Assembly: GCF_000159315.1 (NCBI RefSeq)
Contig: NZ_GG669996.1
Location: forward strand, 3,431-48,617
Length of the DNA stretch: 45,187 bases
Direction of reading: 5' to 3'
DNA from: Lentilactobacillus hilgardii DSM 20176 = ATCC 8290
GTDB taxonomy: Bacteria; Bacillota; Bacilli; Lactobacillales; Lactobacillaceae
Part shown: positions 15,826 to 24,648 of the stretch, piece by piece
Numbering within the stretch: position 1 is the stretch's first letter
How the letters are laid out: every line of letters begins with the position of its first letter
Notes under the pieces: generated by a model
Told to the model about the DNA's origin: nothing
What the model saw: the letters and a program-made list of their open reading frames with translations, nothing else
Database searches by the model: none
Made by a program: the position numbers and the translations under genes

Positions 15826-17994
15826 ATGGACATAACGCTTGCTGAGAAAATACAGCATGATTTACCGAAGATTCGCGTAAAACAAATAGCTGAAACGCTG
15901 AAAATGCTTGAAGAAGGGGATACGGTTCCTTTTATTGCCCGTTATCGAAAAGAACGGACATCAAACTTGGATGAAGTTGAAATTCGAGATATTCAAGCCT
16001 CGGCTCATAGAATCCAAACGTTGGATAAACGTAAGGATGAGGTTATTAAGATTATTGAAGAGCAAAAGGCATTAACGCCTAAACTCAAAAAACAAATTGA
16101 GACGGCAACCGTTCTTCAACAGGTTGAAGATCTTTATTTGCCGTACAAGCAGAAACGGCGTACAAAAGCGACCATTGCCAAAGAAAAGGGACTTTTACCC
16201 TTGGCAAAGGCGGCAACTAGTTTTGACAATGAACTTGATAACAAAATTAGTCAGGCAATTGATCCTGATAAAGACCTTTCCGATCGAGAAACGGTTATTT
16301 CTGGAATCCATGAAATCATTGCCGAAGAAGTTGGGGACAGCGCTAATTTTCGAAAGTGGATTCGGCAAAACACAAATCGTTATGGGGTCATGACAACGAA
16401 AGTTAAGCGTGGCGCTAAAGAAAAGGATGAGACCGGCACTTACCAACAGTATTATGATTTTACCCAGTCTGTCAGAGAAATACCGTCCTATCGAACGTTA
16501 GCAATTAACCGTGGTGAAAAAGAAGGTATTTTAAATGTCAAAATCACAGTTAACGAAACACCGATTAATTGGTATCTGACATCAAACATGATTGGAAAGC
16601 ATTCGGGATTGGCAGCTGACATTGTTAAAGATGCAACCTTGGACGGGTATCAGCGATTCATTGGACCCGCAATTGAACGTGAGATTCGAAGGGAATTGAG
16701 CGAAAAAGCGGCTGAGCATGCCATTGATATTTTTGGTAAAAATTTATATAACCTGCTGATGCAGGCACCCTTAAAAGGACGGGTCGTAATGGGATTTGAT
16801 CCTGCGTATCGTACTGGATGCAAATTGGCTGTCGTTGATTCAAATGGCAAATATCTGGATAAGACAGTGATCTACCCGCATAAGCCAGCCAGTGAGGCAA
16901 AACGAAAGGCTGCTGAAGGGTTATTTATTGATTTCATTAATAAAAACCACGTTGAAATGATTGCAATCGGAAACGGGACTGCCAGCCGGGAGTCGGAACA
17001 ATTTGTAGCGAATGCAATTAAGAAACTAGATACACCGGTTTATTACGTCATTGTTAATGAAGCGGGTGCATCCGTATATTCTGCCAGCAGGGTTGCTCGT
17101 GAGGAGTTTCCGGATTTCAGTGTTGAACAGCGGTCTGCTGTCAGCATTGCTAGAAGAATTCAGGATCCATTGGCAGAACTGGTTAAAATTGATCCCCAAG
17201 CAATTGGAGTTGGTCAATATCAACACGATGTCCCTCAAAAACAACTTGGTGAAAAACTGGATCAGGTTGTTGAAACCGCGGTTAATCAAGTTGGTGTTAA
17301 TTTGAACACCGCAAGTCCGGACCTTTTGGTTCATATTTCAGGATTAACTAAGTCAACGGCTAATAATATCGTGAAATTTCGGAACGAATCAGGAAAGTTT
17401 AGCAATCGAACGGATTTAAAAAAGGTTCCAAGATTAGGTCCTAAAGCATTTGAACAATCAGTTGGATTTTTAAGGATTATTAATGGCAGTAATCCGCTTG
17501 ATAATACGGATATTCATCCTGAGAGTTATTCAGCTGCAACAAAATTACTTTCACAATATGACCTAACAATTAATGATTTAGGGAAACCGATTGTGGCTGA
17601 AAAATTAGTCCATTTGGATTTACCTGTGGTTGCGCAAACAATTGATGTTGGAGAAGAAACTTTAAGGGACATCGTTAAAGGAATTGAGACACCAGGCAGG
17701 GATTTACGGGATGATATGCCGACACCCCTGTTAAAAAAAGATGTTTTGACCATGGAAGACCTCAAGCCCGGAATGAAGCTTCAGGGAACGGTTCGAAACG
17801 TTGTCGACTTTGGTGCTTTTGTGGATATTGGCGTTAAGCAGGATGGCTTGGTGCATATTTCGAAAATGAGCAAAACATTTGTTAGAGATCCCAGTAAGCT
17901 GGTTTCAGTAGGTGATATTGTAACGGTTTGGATAGATTCAGTAGATGTTAATCGGCATCGAATTCAATTGTCAATGATTGAACCTGCTGATTAG
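15826..17994 (+). CDS. tex: Tex/YhgF family RNA-binding transcriptional accessory protein
   Basis: 722 residues. The Tex architecture is visible in order: N-terminal helical region with PFIARYRKERTSNLDEVEIRDI, a YqgF-like RNase H fold (VMGFDPAYRTGCKLAVVD, near 325-345), helix-hairpin-helix repeats (NLNTASPDLLVHISGLTKSTANNIV and KVPRLGPKAFEQSVGFLRI) and a C-terminal S1 domain (GMKLQGTVRNVVDFGAFVDIG). Tex proteins bind RNA and affect transcription and stress or toxin expression. ATG 15826 is preferred over GTG 15814, which overlaps the ribosome binding site GAGGTGG. A SprT-like gene follows after 27 bp. Confidence 0.95.
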   Translation: MDITLAEKIQHDLPKIRVKQIAETLKMLEEGDTVPFIARYRKERTSNLDEVEIRDIQASAHRIQTLDKRKDEVIKIIEEQKALTPKLKKQIETATVLQQVEDLYLPYKQKRRTKATIAKEKGLLPLAKAATSFDNELDNKISQAIDPDKDLSDRETVISGIHEIIAEEVGDSANFRKWIRQNTNRYGVMTTKVKRGAKEKDETGTYQQYYDFTQSVREIPSYRTLAINRGEKEGILNVKITVNETPINWYLTSNMIGKHSGLAADIVKDATLDGYQRFIGPAIEREIRRELSEKAAEHAIDIFGKNLYNLLMQAPLKGRVVMGFDPAYRTGCKLAVVDSNGKYLDKTVIYPHKPASEAKRKAAEGLFIDFINKNHVEMIAIGNGTASRESEQFVANAIKKLDTPVYYVIVNEAGASVYSASRVAREEFPDFSVEQRSAVSIARRIQDPLAELVKIDPQAIGVGQYQHDVPQKQLGEKLDQVVETAVNQVGVNLNTASPDLLVHISGLTKSTANNIVKFRNESGKFSNRTDLKKVPRLGPKAFEQSVGFLRIINGSNPLDNTDIHPESYSAATKLLSQYDLTINDLGKPIVAEKLVHLDLPVVAQTIDVGEETLRDIVKGIETPGRDLRDDMPTPLLKKDVLTMEDLKPGMKLQGTVRNVVDFGAFVDIGVKQDGLVHISKMSKTFVRDPSKLVSVGDIVTVWIDSVDVNRHRIQLSMIEPAD

Positions 17995-18021
17995 GTTCAG
18001 AGGTTTAGAAAGGATTTTCTC

Positions 18022-18483
18022 GTGACAGATCAACAATTACAGCGTTTAGTGGAAAAAGTATCACTTCAATTTTTTGCTAAACCTTTTAATCACCACGCTT
18101 ATTTTAATCATCGCTTGAAAACAACGGGCGGTCGGTATCACTTGGACTCGCATGATATTGATATTAATCCTAAAATGGGTGATCACAGCACCCATGATGT
18201 TTTAATCGGGATCATTAAGCATGAGTTATGCCACTACCACCTACATTTAGCAGGCTATTCAGGAAAACATAACACAAAAGAGTTCAAACAATTGTTAAAA
18301 GCGGTCGGGGGATCCAGATATGCACCTAGGCTGTCGGAAAATGAAAGAAGAACCCCGTTTAGGTACTTTTATCGATGCCCTCATTGTGGCTTAGAGTATC
18401 ATAGAAAGAGAAAGATTGACTTGAAGCGGTATGTTTGTGGAAGATGTCGAAGTCAGTTACGCTTGATTTCAGAAAGTGCTTAG
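18022..18483 (+). CDS. SprT-like zinc metalloprotease-domain protein
   Basis: 153 residues, starting at GTG after AAAGGA. The zinc protease motif HELCH is at residues 67-71, followed by HLHLAGYSGKHNTKEFK. A C-terminal zinc ribbon is formed by CPHCG and CGRC near residues 125-145. This matches the short bacterial SprT/YpjP-type proteins, which share the fold of SPRTN proteases acting on DNA-protein crosslinks; the bacterial role is not established. It lies directly behind tex, a common neighbourhood in lactobacilli. No signal peptide. Confidence 0.9.
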   Translation: MTDQQLQRLVEKVSLQFFAKPFNHHAYFNHRLKTTGGRYHLDSHDIDINPKMGDHSTHDVLIGIIKHELCHYHLHLAGYSGKHNTKEFKQLLKAVGGSRYAPRLSENERRTPFRYFYRCPHCGLEYHRKRKIDLKRYVCGRCRSQLRLISESA

Positions 18484-18547
18484 TCATTAATAGGTAATAG
18501 ATAAGATTCTGTTTGGATAAATCATTGTGATTAGGGAGATGTGTTCG

Positions 18548-19426
18548 ATGGCAAAAATTATTATTCGAGTTCCGGCCACTTCTGCTAATGTCGGTTCAGG
18601 AATGGATTCTGTTGGAATTGCACTTCATATGTACTATACCGTTATCGTGGAGGAAGAAACCGATCACTGGAAAGTCAATCATGCATTGGGGAGCGATATC
18701 CCCACTGATGAGCGTAATTTAATTGTGCAAACTGTTTTGAAAGTTGACCCTGATATTCATCCTCATCAGTTAACTGTTATTTCTGATGTTCCGATTGCTC
18801 ATGGATTGGGATCAAGTACGACAGCTGTGGTTGCCGGAATAAAGATTGCAAACGCGCTGGGAAGTTTAGAGTTACCACTGGACGATCAGATAACGATGGG
18901 GGCAAAATTTGAAACTCATCCTGAAAACGTTGCTGCCGCAATGTTGGGTGGGCTAGCTGTCTCAACATTTGATGGAAAGCACGCGGTTGCAACAAAGCTG
19001 GAATTACCCGACCTTTATGCATTAGTTTATATCCGACCGGATGGTTTAAGTGAAGCTCAAAGTCGCAAGAAACTTCCTCAAACAATTGATTACCAAACTG
19101 CGGTTAGGGCAAGCAGTAAGGAAAATGTATTTATTGCACTGGTAGGGCAAGGGAAATTTGATAAGGCGGTCTCTTTAATTGAAGATGACCAGTTCCACGA
19201 ACCCTATCGTAAAGACTTAGTTCCCGAAATGGCTGTGATTAAAGAGACAGCTCATGAGTTGGGCATTCACAGCACCTATTTATCTGGAGCAGGGCCGACA
19301 GTTGCAACACTTGGCGAAAAATCAGCATTAACGCAATTGAGAATTGAATTACAGGAAAAAAATTTAAATGGCAGTTTGAGATTATTGGAAGTCGATGAAC
19401 AAGGTGCAACTGTTCGCGGCGAATAG
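18548..19426 (+). CDS. thrB: Homoserine kinase
   Basis: 292 residues. A GHMP kinase that phosphorylates homoserine in threonine synthesis. It has the N-terminal VPATSANVGSGMDSVGIAL, the ATP loop VPIAHGLGSSTTAVVAG near residues 79-95, and the C-terminal GAGPTVATL. ATG 18548 follows TTAGGGAGA; an in-frame upstream GTG at 18527 lies before that site. The usual partners hom and thrC are not adjacent, which is unusual but seen in lactobacilli. No terminator was recognised after the gene. Confidence 0.92.
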   Translation: MAKIIIRVPATSANVGSGMDSVGIALHMYYTVIVEEETDHWKVNHALGSDIPTDERNLIVQTVLKVDPDIHPHQLTVISDVPIAHGLGSSTTAVVAGIKIANALGSLELPLDDQITMGAKFETHPENVAAAMLGGLAVSTFDGKHAVATKLELPDLYALVYIRPDGLSEAQSRKKLPQTIDYQTAVRASSKENVFIALVGQGKFDKAVSLIEDDQFHEPYRKDLVPEMAVIKETAHELGIHSTYLSGAGPTVATLGEKSALTQLRIELQEKNLNGSLRLLEVDEQGATVRGE

Positions 19427-19488
19427 GGTTTGTGTGACTTGAAAAGCGAATAAAATGAGGTTAATCGTGAATATTTTTTAAAAATAGA

Positions 19489-19517
19489 TTGTCATCCTAC
19501 GAAATCTTTGTTATAAT
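19489..19517 (+). promoter_or_regulatory. Predicted promoter of tRNA-Leu
   Basis: TTGTCA (19489-19494) and TATAAT (19512-19517), 17 bp apart, 14 bp before the tRNA. Confidence 0.7.
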
Positions 19518-19530
19518 TTTATTCGTTGAT

Positions 19531-19616
19531 GCGGCCATGGCGGAATTGGCAGACGCGCAAGATTAAGGATCTTGTCGGGAATTATCCCGGTGGAAGTTCG
19601 AATCTTCTTGGCCGCA
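19531..19616 (+). tRNA. tRNA-Leu (anticodon AAG)
   Basis: Acceptor GCGGCCA/TGGCCGC, anticodon stem CAAGA/TCTTG with loop TTAAGGA, so the anticodon is AAG at 19565-19567. There is a long variable arm (CGGGAATTATCCCG), as expected for leucine. An A at position 34 implies deamination to inosine by TadA. CCA is not encoded. Confidence 0.9.
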
Positions 19617-19619
19617 TAT

Positions 19620-19664
19620 CTAAGTTCGAGTCATTACTTTTAGTAGTGGTTCGGACTTTTTTCA
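19620..19664 (+). terminator. Terminator of tRNA-Leu
   Basis: AAGTTCGAG pairs with TTCGGACTT (two G-T pairs), followed by six T. The remaining 190 bp before the next gene hold no recognised feature apart from a ribosome binding site. Confidence 0.65.
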
Positions 19665-19851
19665 TGCAAAATTTTGTGAGAAAATTTCAAGATGGTTCAT
19701 GTTAATCCGATCTTTCAGAAAGTAAGCGATAAAGTATTGTGAAGAAAAATGGGATTAGTTACTGAATATGATTGCCGATTTGACAGGATCGAGTTATGTT
19801 GGAAGTAGAAGAAGCAAAAGATAATGAGTCTTAAAGGAGATCTGAACAAAG

Positions 19852-20481
19852 ATGAATGATTATATTTTTGATGTTGATGGCACATTAATTGATACAGAAA
19901 AAATGTACTTGTTGCCGCTTCACAAAACGTTACGGGCCAATGGCTATAACGTTAGTTATGATGATGTCAAAAAGGTATTTGGGATTACGGCTTCGGATGC
20001 ACTTAAAATCTTAGGCGTTAAAGACGTTGAAGCTGTGCGAAAACAATGGTTTGATCAAATTAAAAATTATAAGGATGATGCTAAGGTATACGATGGCATT
20101 ATCGATAGCTTGGCGAAACTTCATGCTGATAAAAATAATCGTCTTGCAATTGCAACTTCAAAAATAGAAGATGAGTTTCATCGCGATGTGACAAGATTTG
20201 GATTGGATGATTATTTTGACGCATTTGTCTTTTCAAATGAAATCAAACACGGCAAACCGGCTCCCGATTTAATTCTTAAGGGCATTGAAAAGTTAAACGC
20301 AGATCCTAAAGCAACCATTTATATTGGTGATACGATCTATGATCTGCAGGCAGCACATGCAGCTCACGTTGCTTTTGGACTTGCAGGCTGGCGAACCAAA
20401 AAAACCGCTGATTTTGCTAACAGTGATTATTATTTTGAAACACCGGCGGATTTGTTAACGATTGGAACTTTGGCTGAATGA
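19852..20481 (+). CDS. HAD-superfamily phosphatase
   Basis: 209 residues. HAD motif I is FDVDGTLIDT (nucleophile Asp7, acid Asp9), motif II IATSKIEDEF, motif III around KHGKPAPDLILKG and motif IV IYIGDTIYDLQAA. The helical cap lies between motifs I and II, as in the PGMB/phosphoglycolate phosphatase group. The substrate is unknown; a sugar phosphate is plausible given the PTS operon that begins 98 bp downstream. AAAGGAGA precedes the ATG by about 10 bp. Confidence 0.88.
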   Translation: MNDYIFDVDGTLIDTEKMYLLPLHKTLRANGYNVSYDDVKKVFGITASDALKILGVKDVEAVRKQWFDQIKNYKDDAKVYDGIIDSLAKLHADKNNRLAIATSKIEDEFHRDVTRFGLDDYFDAFVFSNEIKHGKPAPDLILKGIEKLNADPKATIYIGDTIYDLQAAHAAHVAFGLAGWRTKKTADFANSDYYFETPADLLTIGTLAE

Positions 20482-20579
20482 GCTTTAATGGTAGCCGTGT
20501 TATATTTGATTTAACAATTGATGAAGGTTCAGTAGTGTTCAACTGTTTTTAAGTTGATTTGGAAGGGACAGTGAAATAA

Positions 20580-20999
20580 GTGATTTCAATTATCGTTGCC
20601 AGCCATGGCGAATTTGCAGAAGCACTAATTCATACTTCAGAAATGATTGCCGGCAAACAGCAGAATGTAGCCGCGGTAACATTGGTACCAAGTGATGGCA
20701 TTGATGCGCTGGAAAGTAAATTTAAGGATGTTTTTAAAAAGTTGCCAAGAAATGATATATTGATTCTAACCGATTTATGGGGCGGCTCACCTTTTAATGC
20801 TGCCTCCAAGTTCGTGGCTGAAGATCCGGCACACAATGCTTTAATTGCCGGTGTGAATTTACCTTTATTATTGGAAGCTTATATGATCAAAGATCAGAGC
20901 TTATCAAAGGTAGTTGATCATTTAACCAACGTTGCTGCAAGTTCTATTAAACAGTTTGAATTGCCGGATCAAAGTGATGGAGAGGATGACTTGCTATGA
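20580..20999 (+). CDS. PTS mannose-family IIA component
   Basis: 139 residues, a free-standing IIA. Phosphate from HPr is carried on His9 in IIVASHGEFAEAL. The later motif ILTDLWGGSPFNAASK is conserved in the mannose-class IIA fold. The GTG start has GGAAGGG about 12 bp upstream. It is the first gene of a complete IIA-IIB-IIC-IID set and overlaps the IIB start by four bases (ATGA), indicating coupled translation. The sugar is not predictable from sequence; mannose, fructose, sorbose or an amino sugar are all possible. Confidence 0.93.
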   Translation: MISIIVASHGEFAEALIHTSEMIAGKQQNVAAVTLVPSDGIDALESKFKDVFKKLPRNDILILTDLWGGSPFNAASKFVAEDPAHNALIAGVNLPLLLEAYMIKDQSLSKVVDHLTNVAASSIKQFELPDQSDGEDDLL

Positions 21000-21508
21000 C
21001 AATGGATATTCGTTTAGCCAGAGTTGACAGCCGACTTCTGCATGGTCAGGTTGCAACTTTCTGGACGAGATATGTAAAGCCTAATCGGATTATGGTTGTT
21101 TCGGACACTGTTGCAAAAGACAATCTGAGGAAAACATTGATTACGCAGGTGGCACCGCCTGGTGTTCGGGCAAATGTTGTTTCCGTGAATAAAATGATTC
21201 GAGCCTATTTTGATGCTCGGTTTGATTCATTTAATACATTGCTTCTAACAGAAAATGTCAAAGACATGCTACGATTAGCTGAAGGTGGAGTAAATTTCAG
21301 TAAAATTGGTATCAACGTTGGTAGTATTGCTTACGAAGACGGGATGACAATGATTACCGATGCAGTTGCCATGAATGATGATATTGCAAAACAGATCCAG
21401 ACACTGACAAATGACTTTCACTTGGAAGTAACGGCTCAAAAAATCCCCGCTGATAAAAAAATTAATTTAGTGAATTTAATCAAAAAAAAGAATTTTAAGG
21501 TCGATTAG
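20996..21508 (+). CDS. PTS mannose-family IIB component
   Basis: 170 residues, full length. The phospho-acceptor is His16 in RVDSRLLHGQVATFW, the signature of mannose-class IIB. It receives phosphate from the IIA and transfers it to sugar at the IIC/IID complex. The ATG overlaps the IIA stop; a second ATG two codons later is also possible. The IIC gene starts 11 bp after its stop. Confidence 0.93.
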   Translation: MTMDIRLARVDSRLLHGQVATFWTRYVKPNRIMVVSDTVAKDNLRKTLITQVAPPGVRANVVSVNKMIRAYFDARFDSFNTLLLTENVKDMLRLAEGGVNFSKIGINVGSIAYEDGMTMITDAVAMNDDIAKQIQTLTNDFHLEVTAQKIPADKKINLVNLIKKKNFKVD

Positions 21509-21519
21509 AAGGTAAAATA

Positions 21520-22320
21520 ATGGGAATCATTTCTGGGGTACTTGTCTTATTAGTAGCTTTTTTTGTGGGAATGGATGATATTTTGGATGAATGGCAACTT
21601 TTTCAACCAATGGTTGCCTGTACATTAGTCGGAGCGGCAACTGGGAACATAAGCGTGGGAATTTTTCTTGGCGCAACCTTGCAGATGATTACGATTGGCT
21701 GGATGAATGTTGGTGCTGCGGTAGCGCCTGATATAGGACTGCCTGCTGTCATTTCCGCTTTGCTGGTTTGTGGACCGGCAGCTATTAGTATTAAACACGG
21801 GATTGCTTTTACGATTCCATTTGCCGTTGTCGGACAACTATTAAATGTCTTCATTCGTAAGCGAATGGCAATGTTGATTCATCGAGCAGATCAAGCGGCC
21901 GAAGAGGGTAATTTGGCTTGGCTGGATCGAATTCATCTTTTGAGTTTGGGCCTTCAAGGACTAAGAGTTGTTGTACCAACATTTTTAGTCATGTTGATCA
22001 GTCCTCGTTATCTTCATTCTCTTACCAATCGAATTCCTAGTGTCATTACCAACGGAATTGACGTTTCGATAGGGATGATTGCAGCAGTTGGATTCGCTAT
22101 TATTATGAATATGACTATTGATAAAAATCTTTGGTGGTGGTTATTGGCCGGCTTTTTATTAGCGGTTTTATCTGGTCTTAATATTTTTATTCTGACTATA
22201 GTCGGAATTATCTTAACGATTATTTATATTTGGTTTTCCAATCAACATCCCAATTCGTCCGAGGATAGCAGTGATATTGACGAGCAGGATAATTTTGATA
22301 AGGAATTAGATGATTTATAG
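21520..22320 (+). CDS. PTS mannose-family IIC component
   Basis: 266 residues, membrane permease subunit. It has about six or seven hydrophobic helices, with the family segment QPMVACTLVGAATGNISVGIFLGATLQMITIG and MNVGAAVAPDIGLPAVISALLV near the N-terminus, which line the sugar site. The last 25 residues form a strongly acidic Ser/Asp/Glu tail that is not part of the fold. It pairs with the IID encoded 17 bp downstream. Confidence 0.92.
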   Translation: MGIISGVLVLLVAFFVGMDDILDEWQLFQPMVACTLVGAATGNISVGIFLGATLQMITIGWMNVGAAVAPDIGLPAVISALLVCGPAAISIKHGIAFTIPFAVVGQLLNVFIRKRMAMLIHRADQAAEEGNLAWLDRIHLLSLGLQGLRVVVPTFLVMLISPRYLHSLTNRIPSVITNGIDVSIGMIAAVGFAIIMNMTIDKNLWWWLLAGFLLAVLSGLNIFILTIVGIILTIIYIWFSNQHPNSSEDSSDIDEQDNFDKELDDL

Positions 22321-22337
22321 AGGATTGGTAATTAACG

Positions 22338-23174
22338 ATGGGTCAGGATTTTAATAATAAGCAAAATAAATTAAATAATCAGCCTAAACTTCAAACCAAA
22401 GACTTTATCAGTATTTTTTGGCGTTCAGGGTTCGAGCAGGCTTCGTGGAATTATGAACGCATGCAAAACCTTGGCTTTGCCTTTATCTTATCGCCGGCAA
22501 TAAAACGGCTATATCCAGAAAAAAAAGATCGGGTTGCGGCAATGAAACGCCACCTGCTCTTTTTCAATACGTCACCTATTATGCAATCGCTGGTTACTGG
22601 AGTTGTGTTGAACATGGAAGAGAAAAAGGCTGATGGTCAGCCAATCAGTGCAAATGAAATCACTTCTGTTAAAACGGCAATGATGGGTCCACTGGGTGGC
22701 ATTGGAGATCCTGTATGGAATGGGACAATTCGACCTGTTTTATCTGCATTAGCATCAAGTGTTGTGATGAGTGGCTTTGGTATTTGGGGACCTATTCTTT
22801 TTTTTGCAGCTTGGAATGTGTTGCGGCTAGGGTTCCGTTATAAGGCTCAACAGATAGGTTATCGTCACGGAACAGATATTATAGACCTATTTGGGTCAGG
22901 CATTTTAAAGACTGTTACAAGAGCTTCTGCGGTCTTTGGCATGTTTATGACAGGTATTTTTATTGCCAAGTGGGTAAAAGTTGATTTTGACTTAACAAGG
23001 ATAGTGATATTTCGACATATTGAATGGATCAATTCTCTATTTTCAGCGATTGCTGCGTTATTGCTGACAATCAGTTGTATTTGGTTGATTCGTCACCGGA
23101 TATCTCCAATTTGGGTGATTTTGCTTTTATTTCTTTTAGGCATTTTAGGATATGCCGGTGGCGTATTTGTGTGA
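22338..23174 (+). CDS. PTS mannose-family IID component
   Basis: 278 residues. The N-terminal cytoplasmic part contains FWRSGFEQASWNYERMQNLGFAF and the family motif MMGPLGGIGDPVWNGTIRP, which identifies IID. Two to three membrane helices lie in the C-terminal 120 residues. It completes the transporter and is followed by a strong terminator. In some bacteria IIC and IID of this class are bacteriocin receptors; nothing here tests that. Confidence 0.93.
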   Translation: MGQDFNNKQNKLNNQPKLQTKDFISIFWRSGFEQASWNYERMQNLGFAFILSPAIKRLYPEKKDRVAAMKRHLLFFNTSPIMQSLVTGVVLNMEEKKADGQPISANEITSVKTAMMGPLGGIGDPVWNGTIRPVLSALASSVVMSGFGIWGPILFFAAWNVLRLGFRYKAQQIGYRHGTDIIDLFGSGILKTVTRASAVFGMFMTGIFIAKWVKVDFDLTRIVIFRHIEWINSLFSAIAALLLTISCIWLIRHRISPIWVILLLFLLGILGYAGGVFV

Positions 23175-23181
23175 CCGGAAT

Positions 23182-23234
23182 AAAAAGGCAGTTTAGACAA
23201 CATCAATTAGATGTTATCCAAACTGCCTTTTTTG
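23182..23234. terminator. Bidirectional terminator between the PTS operon and the LCP gene
   Basis: AAGGCAGTTT pairs with AAACTGCCTT and the inner ACAACATC with GATGTTAT; A-run before and T-run after. It serves the convergent plus-strand PTS and minus-strand LCP genes. Confidence 0.9.
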
Positions 23235-23240
23235 AATAAA

Positions 23241-24353
23241 TTAGTAACCGTTATAAGCTGATGACTGACCAGTTGTGCTTGAGTAACCGCCCGTTGAGTA
23301 TCCGGTAGTTGAATCGGTTTGGGACTGTTGTGCTTTAAGTTTACTTGATTCAGACAATCCGAGTGTTTTTCGAATATCATTAGAAACACGGAGTAATTCA
23401 TTGTCCGGTACGACCTGATATGACAGCCCGTCAATCATTGCATTTTGACCTTGTAAGGTCTGGGATTTGATATGATGGGTTGCATCTCCGTACTTTGCTC
23501 TGACAGCAATCATATCATCAAAAGTCATATCAGTTTTTAGATTACCGTTTAGTGATGAAAGAATGGACTTATATCTCGGCAGGGAAGTAATTCCCAGTCC
23601 TTTCATGACCAAATGCTTGATAACCTGTCTTTGGCGAGCTTGACGGCCATAATCCCCCAACGGGTCATCATCTCTCATTCGTGAATAATCTAAGGCTTGG
23701 CGACCGTTTAAATGAGTCTTACGCCCCTTTACGACATGAGCATAGCCATAATTAAAGGTAAGGGGGGGCTTCGCATCGACACCGCCAACGGCATTGACCA
23801 TTTTTTCCAAACCACCCATGTTAATAATGGCGTAGAAATCAATTGGAATGTCCAAGAGATTCTGAACAGTTTTGACCGCTGTTCCAGCACCACCAATTGT
23901 GTAGGCAGCGTTAATCTTTTCATATGGTTGGGTATCACCAGGGACAACAACCTTTGTATCCCGAGCAATACTGGTTAAATGAATCGTTTTCTTCTTGGCA
24001 TTAACGGTGGCAACGATCATTGTATCAGTTCGCCCGGTATCATGACGTCCCAGCGCACCGGTATCGGTGCCAAGTAACAGAATTGAAAGTGGCTTTCCTT
24101 GTTTGATAACGGATGAAACATTTCGCTCTTTTTGAACGTTGGTAGAGTCATAGGTTTGCTTAAAAGTTTTTTTGGCGCTCTTATACGCATCATAACCCCA
24201 AAGTAGTCCTCCTCCAACAATCAGCAGCAGTACTGCAAAAATGCTCCAGCCGACAATCCGTCGCCTTCGTCGATTCTTTTTCTTATAATGTGGCTTTTTA
24301 TCAGCCCTACGTGAATATACGGGTTCAAAATCCCGTTTCTTGTCTGATGGCAT
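23241..24353 (-). CDS. LytR-CpsA-Psr (LCP) family wall-polymer ligase
   Basis: 370 residues. LCP enzymes attach teichoic acids or polysaccharides to peptidoglycan outside the cell. The basic N-terminus (KKNRRRRRIVGW) and one membrane helix near residues 33-53 give a type II membrane protein. The extracellular LCP domain shows LLLGTDTGALGRHDTGRTDTMIVATV, the SIARDTKVVV block, KINAAYTIGG and YSRMRDDDPLGDYGRQARQRQVI, with conserved Arg and Asp residues for the polyprenyl phosphate and Mg2+. The last 30 residues are a low-complexity Ser/Thr/Tyr/Gly/Gln tail. It is monocistronic and convergent to the PTS operon. Confidence 0.93.
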   Translation of the reverse strand: MPSDKKRDFEPVYSRRADKKPHYKKKNRRRRRIVGWSIFAVLLLIVGGGLLWGYDAYKSAKKTFKQTYDSTNVQKERNVSSVIKQGKPLSILLLGTDTGALGRHDTGRTDTMIVATVNAKKKTIHLTSIARDTKVVVPGDTQPYEKINAAYTIGGAGTAVKTVQNLLDIPIDFYAIINMGGLEKMVNAVGGVDAKPPLTFNYGYAHVVKGRKTHLNGRQALDYSRMRDDDPLGDYGRQARQRQVIKHLVMKGLGITSLPRYKSILSSLNGNLKTDMTFDDMIAVRAKYGDATHHIKSQTLQGQNAMIDGLSYQVVPDNELLRVSNDIRKTLGLSESSKLKAQQSQTDSTTGYSTGGYSSTTGQSSAYNGY

Positions 24354-24466
24354 ATTGACTCCTCATTTACAAAAAATTCTTACAAAAGTATATTGCACTT
24401 TACAGGTTGATTGCACAAATACTTCGTTATTTAAACATAATTTAACAATTCTTGTCTAGTTTGAAG

Positions 24467-24493
24467 CAAAAGTTAGTGATTACCAACTTTTGT
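24467..24493. repeat. Inverted repeat in the LCP/AEC intergenic region
   Basis: CAAAAGTT and AACTTTTG form a perfect 8-bp inverted repeat with an 11-bp centre, between two divergent genes. No T-run follows; it could be an operator for either gene. Nothing else was assigned in this 295-bp spacer apart from the downstream promoter. Confidence 0.35.
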
Positions 24494-24597
24494 TCTTAAG
24501 ATAACGAACCATTCTTAAAACTGACAACTTCAATATTAACGCAAAATTGATCTTTTTTCTGCTGTATAAAATTACAGAAGAATGTGGATTCTAATTG

Positions 24598-24606
24598 TGC
24601 TATAAT
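24598..24606 (+). promoter_or_regulatory. Extended -10 promoter of the AEC permease
   Basis: TGCTATAAT is an extended -10 consensus 43 bp before the start codon; no clear -35. Confidence 0.5.
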
Positions 24607-24648
24607 AATAACTCGTTACAGTTTTAAAAATTGAGGTGAGAAATTAAT

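Noticed and set aside
19665-19851. Possible T-box leader before the HAD gene
   Set aside because: The conserved T-box sequence and an antiterminator/terminator pair are absent.
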